Source: Salinisphaera sp. LB1
Lineage (GTDB): Bacteria; Pseudomonadota; Gammaproteobacteria; Nevskiales; Salinisphaeraceae
Assembly (NCBI RefSeq): GCF_003177035.1
Contig: NZ_CP029488.1
Location: 1,612,001-1,676,000, forward strand
DNA length: 64,000 bases
Direction: 5' to 3'
Shown piece by piece: positions 59,760 through 64,000 of this stretch. Under the pieces are notes generated by a model. That model searched no databases. It was given only the letters and a program-made list of their open reading frames with translations, and was not told the DNA's origin. Position 1 is the first letter of the stretch. Every line of letters begins with the position of its first letter. The position numbers were made by a program, and so were the translations under genes.

Positions 59760-61109
59760 TCATGCCGACGCCTTGCTGGGTGTGGCAGCCGGTTGCCTGC
59801 GCTGCTGGCGTTTCATGGCGGCCATCAGCACGCCGGTCAGCGCGATGCTGGCGAGCGCCAGACCGATGTAGACGGAAAAGCCCCAGGCATAACCGCTTGG
59901 CCCGAACCATTCCACGAATTGCCCGAGTAGCGGCGGTACGGCGAAGCCGCCCAGGGCGCCGAGCCCACCGACCCAGCCGGAGGCGCCGCCGACGGCATCG
60001 GGTACGTAGCGCGGCAGCATGCAGAACACCGCGGCATTGTTGACGCCCATCCCGATGGCGATGCAGATTTCGCCGGCGATCGATAACACGAACGTGCCCG
60101 AGAATGTCATCAGCAGGGCGCCGAAGAGCAGCAGCGTCAGCGATGCCACCGCGACTTTTTCCCCGCCCAGTCGGTCGGCCCAGCTGCCGCCGGGAACGCG
60201 AATAAGCGACGACAGCAAGGAAAAGCCCGCGGTCAGCTCCACGGCGGTCCAGTGGGTGGTATGAAAATACGTCTGCCAGTAGGTCGCCAGCCAGGCCGTG
60301 AGCGCCAGAAAGCCGCCGAACGTCGTGAAATAAAGCAATACCAGCGGCCACGTCCGCCATTGCCGGGCCGCTTCCACGAGCGTGCGGAAGGCATTGTCCT
60401 GCGGGAATAGTTCCTGACCTGCCTCGGTGGCGGCTTGACGCGCGTCCTCTCGCGACAATCCCTGCTTGCGGAGCTGGAAATAGCCGGCGTTGTGGCTTAG
60501 CCCGAAGTAAAGCGCGACGCCGATGACCACGATGGCGATCGACAGCATGTAGGCCGCCCACAAGCCCCAGAATGCAATGATCAGCGGCAGTATCAGCGCC
60601 ACCAGCCCGGGTGATGTATTGCCGAGCCCGGCATAGGTACCCAGCGCCCAGCCTTGCCGCTGCTTGGGAAACCAGTAGGAGACCTGCCCGATACCTACCG
60701 AGAACGTGGCAATCCCACAGCCCCCCAGCGCGCCGAAGAACAGCAGCAATGGGTAATACGATTGAGTCAGATGGGCCGGATACAGGCTGATCAACATCCA
60801 CCACAGGCCGGCGATGCCGAGCACCGACATCACCAGCAGAATCAGGAAAGGTAGCTTGCCCCCGTTGTTGTCGACCCAGGCACCGAACGGGATGCGTAGC
60901 AGCGAACCGGTGAGCATCGGAATGGCGACGAGGAAGCCGACCTGGCCGGGGCTGAGCTTCATGACTTCGATGAAATTCTGGGCCGTCGGCCCGAACAACG
61001 AGACGGCCCCGAACCCGATGAAGAACCCGAGGGTGGCACCGAACAGTGCCTTCGACGGGCTGCCGGCGATCGACTGCGCACGAGTGGAAAGTTGATCGCC
61101 TATGGCCAT
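59760..61109 (-). CDS. narK: Nitrate/nitrite transporter, NarK family (MFS)
   Basis: Membrane transporter of 449 aa with 12 helices. Nitrate signature text in helices 5 and 11: GIGQVSYWFPKQRQGWALGT YAGLGNTSPG and GMGVNNAAVFCMLPRYVPDA VGGASGWVGGLGALGG, with the conserved Arg in helix 2 (LLRIPFGAWVD). It likely brings in nitrate, alone or in exchange for nitrite. It heads the nar operon, with a near-consensus Fnr/Dnr box 110 bases upstream. Confidence 0.95.
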   Translation of the reverse strand: MAIGDQLSTRAQSIAGSPSKALFGATLGFFIGFGAVSLFGPTAQNFIEVMKLSPGQVGFLVAIPMLTGSLLRIPFGAWVDNNGGKLPFLILLVMSVLGIAGLWWMLISLYPAHLTQSYYPLLLFFGALGGCGIATFSVGIGQVSYWFPKQRQGWALGTYAGLGNTSPGLVALILPLIIAFWGLWAAYMLSIAIVVIGVALYFGLSHNAGYFQLRKQGLSREDARQAATEAGQELFPQDNAFRTLVEAARQWRTWPLVLLYFTTFGGFLALTAWLATYWQTYFHTTHWTAVELTAGFSLLSSLIRVPGGSWADRLGGEKVAVASLTLLLFGALLMTFSGTFVLSIAGEICIAIGMGVNNAAVFCMLPRYVPDAVGGASGWVGGLGALGGFAVPPLLGQFVEWFGPSGYAWGFSVYIGLALASIALTGVLMAAMKRQQRRQPAATPSKASA

Positions 61110-61218
61110 AGTCAGGATCCTGAAGCCATACGCAGGCCGCTCTGATGGCCCGAATATGTGTAGGAATGGGATTCAGTAGTTTCGGATCAGAGGCTACCTC
61201 GCTGGCGAGAACTTGAAA

Positions 61219-61232
61219 TTGACGAAGATCAA
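61219..61232. promoter_or_regulatory. Near-consensus Fnr/Dnr box upstream of narK
   Basis: TTGACGAAGATCAA differs from TTGAT-4-ATCAA at one base. It lies 110 bases before the narK ATG, reading leftwards, a good distance for class II-type activation with a long leader. Confidence 0.7.
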
Positions 61233-61562
61233 GTAGGCCTCGACGCTGTTGTCAGGATCTGAAGTTCCGCTGCCTCGTGGTATCCGGGTATCTTTCGCTG
61301 TATCGCGCTTTTGGCGTGGGGCCGGGTCTGGCGCCGGGAGTAGTGGCAAGCTTGCGGCGCGCCATCGACCTCGCCGCCTGGCGGTCCACGTCACAAGAGC
61401 CGGGGCCGTCACGCGACGATTGGCGTGCCCGGCTTGTGCGTTCAGGCCATGCAAGTGCGCGGTGCCCGCGGTGCGCCCGGACTCTGCTGATCGCGTCGCC
61501 GCTGATTGACACGGCGTGCAGCGAAATGGCGTGATCCAGGCAGGATTCTGCCGGAGCAGGGC
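61233..61562. other. Intergenic stretch between narK promoter and DUF488 gene
   Basis: About 330 bases with no supported gene. GGAG stands about 8 bases before the DUF488 start. No further repeat or hairpin was noticed. Confidence 0.35.
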
Positions 61563-61913
61563 ATGCGCATCAGACTGAAGCGGATATACGACGATGTGGC
61601 CGATGACGACGGCTATCGGGTTCTCGTCGATCGGATATGGCCGCGCGGCGTCGCCAAGAAAAACGCCAGGCTCGATGCGTGGTCCAAGGAACTGGCGCCG
61701 TCGAACGAGCTGCGGCGATGGTTCGGCCATGATCGCGAGCGCTGGGAGGCGTTTTGCCGGGCCTATCGGGCGGAACTGGATGAATGCGATCCACAGGCGA
61801 TCGATGAGCTGCGTCGCCGCGCCGACACCGAAGGCTTGACCCTGTTATTCGCCGCCCGCGATACCGAGTGCAACAATGCGGTGGTGCTGGCGGATTATCT
61901 GGAGAGCCGTTGA
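61563..61913 (+). CDS. DUF488-family protein
   Basis: Cytoplasmic protein of 116 aa. Family text: IRLKRIYDDVADDDGYRVLV, DRIWPRGVAKKNARLDAWSK and ELAPSNELRRWFGHDRERWE, with the end LTLLFAARDTECNNAVVLAD. Several DUF488 proteins are annotated as uroporphyrin-III C-methyltransferase-like by error; no real function is known. The start at 61563 matches the family N-terminus (MRIRLKRIYD). The next small gene overlaps it by one base. Confidence 0.9.
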   Translation: MRIRLKRIYDDVADDDGYRVLVDRIWPRGVAKKNARLDAWSKELAPSNELRRWFGHDRERWEAFCRAYRAELDECDPQAIDELRRRADTEGLTLLFAARDTECNNAVVLADYLESR

Positions 61914-62113
61914 TGGGTGACGAAGGCGATCTCGTGTTGGCCGAGCGCGTCCGATCGGCGTGCGTCGAGGCGGCGCGGCTGGGTTATGAAGATGCCGCGA
62001 TGTCGGGCCTGTGCGGCGAGGGTGCATTGGAGGCAGCGATCGGCGCGATTGAAAAGCTCGATCTGCGCGAACTGTTGCCGGCACCGCACACCGCGCAAGA
62101 CAAGGAATGCTGA
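61913..62113 (+). CDS. Small conserved protein coupled to DUF488 gene
   Basis: Protein of 66 aa. The core LAERVRSACVEAARLGYEDA AMSGLCGEGALEAAIGAIEK LDL is helical, with no membrane helix. The ATG shares one base with the DUF488 stop (TGATG), so translation is coupled. Similar short proteins occur beside DUF488 genes in other bacteria, which supports it as a real gene; its role is unknown. Confidence 0.72.
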   Translation: MGDEGDLVLAERVRSACVEAARLGYEDAAMSGLCGEGALEAAIGAIEKLDLRELLPAPHTAQDKEC

Positions 62114-62124
62114 AGTGCGCGGCT

Positions 62125-62165
62125 TATTAACCCGGCACAAAAATAGATGATTTTTCGGGTTAATA
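62125..62165. repeat. AT-rich hairpin 1 of a three-hairpin cluster
   Basis: TATTAACCCG (62125-62134) and CGGGTTAATA (62156-62165) pair perfectly; within the loop AAAAAT and ATTTTT can pair again. It begins 12 bases after the stop of the small gene, so it can act as its terminator. Confidence 0.55.
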
Positions 62166-62210
62166 GCGCGCGTATGCGACCGCATGCTCGCTGCGGCCAT
62201 CGGCCGCGAA

Positions 62211-62259
62211 GCCTTCAAAAATAAAAGACGGACAGGCGCCGGCTTTTATTTTTGAAGGC
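62211..62259. repeat. Long perfect hairpin 2
   Basis: GCCTTCAAAAATAAAAG (62211-62227) and CTTTTATTTTTGAAGGC (62243-62259) form a 17-bp perfect stem with a 15-base GC-rich loop. The stem is much more AT-rich than the surrounding DNA. Confidence 0.65.
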
Positions 62260-62263
62260 GTTG

Positions 62264-62290
62264 AAAACAGCTGATGAAGTCAGCTGTTTT
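62264..62290. terminator. Bidirectional terminator-like hairpin 3
   Basis: AAAACAGCTGA (62264-62274), loop TGAAG, TCAGCTGTTTT (62280-62290): 11-bp perfect stem with A-run and T-run at its sides. It lies between convergent genes, 10 bases before the end of the nitronate monooxygenase remnant. Confidence 0.6.
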
Positions 62291-62299
62291 GATGCCGGA

Positions 62300-62929
62300 T
62301 TAATAATTGAAATTCCGGCTTAGAGCAGCTTCTGCCTCCGCCACAAGCCGAGCGATGATCTCGCCGGCCGGCGCGATCTGTTCGATCAGGTCGATGGCTT
62401 CGCCGGCGAACAGCACGGCGGTGTCGGCATCGCCTTCGGCTACGGCCTTCCGGTAGCGCTCGCGTTCGCGTGTGACCTGATCGGCCAGAGCCGATTCACG
62501 GTGGTGCCAGTCCTGGGTGAAGCGATTGTCGATCACGCGGCCGGTATAATCGCCCCAGTCATAGCCGCGCACGATATCGAATACGCGCGTGCGCAGGGTC
62601 TGGTCTCCGCCGGAGCGCGTGATCGCCTGTTTCGCGGCCTCCAGACCCAGGGCTTCGGTGCTGGCATAGAACCGGGTGCCCATGAGCACGCCGCACGCGC
62701 CGAGCATGAGTGCGGCGGCCAGCCCGCGGCCGTCGGCGACCCCGCCGGCCGCGACGACGGGCACCGGGGCCACGGCGTCGGCCACCGCCGGTACCAGGCT
62801 GAAGGTGTTGCGCGTTGCGCCGTGGCCGCCGCCTTCAGTGCCCTGTGCGACGATCAGATCGGCGCCGATTTCGGCGGCGTGTCGGGCATCGGCAAGGTTC
62901 TGGATCTGGCATATCACCAGAGCTCCGGC
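62300..62929 (-). pseudogene. Nitronate monooxygenase, C-terminal part (gene split by element)
   Basis: This is the C-terminal two thirds of a class of FMN enzymes that oxidise nitronates. The text resumes with AGALVICQIQNLADARHAAE and has the FMN-phosphate motif IVAQGTEGGGHGATRN, then VPVVAAGGVADGRGLAAALM and GTRFYASTEALG. The N-terminal part is separated from it by the 268-bp element. An internal GTG at 62917 could start translation, but the N-terminal FMN-barrel strands would be missing. Confidence 0.85.
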
Positions 62930-62932
62930 CTA

Positions 62933-63200
62933 GGGCCTGTTGCCGTTTCGTGCGAGCGCCGCGTTGGCGTCCGCAAATCGTGTCCGGCAAGGCGCGAGCC
63001 GCCGCGTCGTGGCGTGCCACGACCCAGGCTTGCAACGCCGCCGGGCGCGATTTGCGGCCCAACCCTTAGGGACAAGCGCTGTTTTGCGGCAATCCAGCGT
63101 TGTAGCTCTCTCACGTAGAATGATTACGCTACGTTCGCTACGCCTCGTCTTGCCGCAAAACAGCGCTTGGCGCGGACTCGTACGAAACGGCAACAGGCCC
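62933..63200. mobile_element. 268-bp palindromic MITE-like element inserted in nitronate monooxygenase gene
   Basis: Terminal inverted repeats of 24 bases (left GGGCCTGTTGCCGTTTCGTG, right ending CGAAACGGCAACAGGCCC) with one mismatch. Flanked by TA on the left and TG on the right, hinting at a TA target (IS630/Tc1-type). Inside are three more perfect inverted repeats: CCGCAAATCG/CGATTTGCGG (62971, 63047), GTCGTGGC/GCCACGAC (63005-63022), and a 19-base pair AAGCGCTGTTTTGCGGCAA at 63074 with its complement at 63151. No gene inside. Confidence 0.8.
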
Positions 63201-63515
63201 TGGTACGCGTGGGACGTATTTCGCGCAGTCGCCAAAGGAGAACATGATGGCCGCGGGGCCTTGTGCAAGCGCCTGATCGAGCAGGGCCGGCTGCTCGTGC
63301 AAAGCCCAGGTGATGAAGCCGACGCCGAAACGACAATGCCGGCAGTAGGCCATTTCTTGCGCCAGCCAATCGGCATCGCCGTAACCGGCGCCGATCAACC
63401 CAAGTCCGCCCGCGAGGCTGACCGCGCGGGCAAGCGCCCCGCCGGAAACGCCGCCCATGGGGGCAAGCAGGATCGGATGTTCAATATCGAACTGGCGGGT
63501 CAACGCGGTGTGCAT
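63201..63515 (-). pseudogene. Nitronate monooxygenase, N-terminal part (gene split by element)
   Basis: Encodes about 105 residues: MHTALTRQFDIEHPILLAPM, GGVSGGALARAVSLAGGLG, and GPAAIMFSFGDCAKYVPRV, the N-terminal strands and FMN region of the family. A good GGAGG precedes the ATG at 63515. Similarity stops exactly at the element border at 63200. In the interrupted state the frame runs on into the element and ends at 63138. Confidence 0.85.
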
Positions 63516-63636
63516 AAACGCCTCCTGGGTTGAATGGCACAAGCCCGTAACGGTCGCGCTCGGTTACCGTAGACGCGTTAAGCGCCCGGATGAAACAGTT
63601 CCTGTTTGTCTGGCTTGTGGCCGCTTCGCGGGGCGG

Positions 63637-64000
63637 TCAGACGAATGGCGCGACCCGATCGCGGAGAAGCGCCGCTGACTGCGCGAGGGCAGCGCGTTCG
63701 GGGCCGTCGAGCGCCATTTCGATCACCCGTTCGACACCGGCGCGCCCGACCACGCAGGGCACGCTGAGATAGAGGTCCGACACGCCGTAGGCGCCGTCGA
63801 GAGCGGTGGAGACCGTGAGCACGGCGTGGTCGTCGTTCAGGATGGCCGCGCAGATGCGATCCAGCGATAACGCGATCGCATAGCTGGTATGGCCCTTCGC
63901 ACGGATCACCTCGTAGGCCCCGTCTCGCGTGGCGCGGGCGATGTCTTCGCGTTGCGCGGCAGGCAGCGCCAACGGTGCGCCCGCTACATGCGCATGGCTC
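63637..64000 (-). CDS. L-lactate dehydrogenase, C-terminal part (5' end outside window)
   Basis: The leftward frame is open to the window edge and encodes about 120 residues. It begins SHAHVAGAPLALPAAQRED, equivalent to the substrate-domain segment of L-lactate dehydrogenases (LDH/MDH superfamily), then VIRAKGHTSYAIALSLDRIC with the conserved Tyr, AVLTVSTALDGAYGVSDLYL and SVPCVVGRAGVERVIEMALD. This matches LDH more than MDH. The NAD domain and catalytic His lie beyond 64000. Confidence 0.9.
   Translation of the reverse strand, partial: SHAHVAGAPLALPAAQREDIARATRDGAYEVIRAKGHTSYAIALSLDRICAAILNDDHAVLTVSTALDGAYGVSDLYLSVPCVVGRAGVERVIEMALDGPERAALAQSAALLRDRVAPFV

Noticed and set aside
62835-63114. 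Short open frames inside the 268-bp element
   Set aside because: They span the inverted repeats, differ between strands by symmetry and have no ribosome binding site or known protein text.
1-64000. tRNA, rRNA genes or CRISPR arrays
   Set aside because: No cloverleaf-like segment with TTCGA loop and CCA end, no rRNA text and no regularly spaced short repeats were seen when reading the gaps. A tRNAscan-SE and CRISPR search would settle it.

Overview
The window is about 64 kb of GC-rich bacterial chromosome. It carries single-copy housekeeping genes (ileS, gltX, metE, gor, gpmA, sufE, yidD, xthA, prlC) next to a membrane-bound nitrate reductase operon, a TRAP uptake cluster, many LysR regulators and short repeat elements. 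Gene content (NarGHJI with NarK, NnrS and a Dnr-like regulator, a YhcB/ZapG homologue, a SirB2 homologue, oligopeptidase A) points to a denitrifying or nitrate-respiring gammaproteobacterium. A Salinisphaera-like lineage is plausible, but this is an inference from gene style and not proven by any marker here.

Layout. 1-1379: decayed superfamily 1 helicase-type ATPase. 1348-4647: leftward four-gene unit PepSY protein, DUF347 membrane protein, response regulator, sensor kinase. 4840-4984: remnant of an SMR efflux gene. 5424-12417: catabolic/uptake island with a GntR regulator and its palindromic operator, TRAP transporter (DctP, DctQ, DctM), a LigI-like amidohydrolase, a LysR regulator divergent from a tautomerase, and an EamA exporter. 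12683-14917: GcvA-like LysR regulator divergent from a gamma-butyrobetaine-dioxygenase-like gene. 15118-20268: multicopper oxidase, zinc-ribbon protein, CHAD protein, EAL-CBS-GGDEF protein. 20573-28805: Gfo/Idh/MocA oxidoreductase, xthA, DUF1499 lipoprotein, prlC, gor, esterase, 3D-domain protein, gpmA. 28806-29302: a repeat-filled gap with two related structured repeats and two REP-like hairpins. 29303-36722: HEAGH-motif protein, lipoprotein, CoA-binding protein, YhcB-like protein, sufE, yidD, ileS, rpmE2. 36847-46365: metR/metE, a frameshifted quinone oxidoreductase with its LysR neighbour, a siderophore-interacting protein with a MarR regulator, amidase, gltX. 46516-48720: ArsR and CDF metal exporter, fdxA, DUF3565 protein. 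48760-61109: IS21 remnant, sirB2-like gene, dnr-like regulator, nnrS, then leftward narK-narG-narH-narJ-narI-PPIase-unknown. 61563-64000: DUF488 protein and partner, three hairpins, a nitronate monooxygenase gene split by a 268-bp palindromic element, and the 3' end of a lactate dehydrogenase gene.

How the parts work together. NarK imports nitrate, NarGHI reduces it at the quinol pool, and NarJ inserts the molybdenum cofactor. NnrS and the Dnr-like regulator would deal with the nitric oxide that follows. FNR/Dnr-type boxes lie in front of both nnrS and narK, which ties the two halves of this locus together. The TRAP/amidohydrolase/tautomerase island looks like a pathway for a dicarboxylate or lactone derived from an aromatic compound. 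Several regulator genes sit next to clear inverted-repeat operators (GntR, LysR, MarR, ArsR). Small palindromic elements have inserted at several places, ending one gene pair exactly at its stop codons and breaking another gene.
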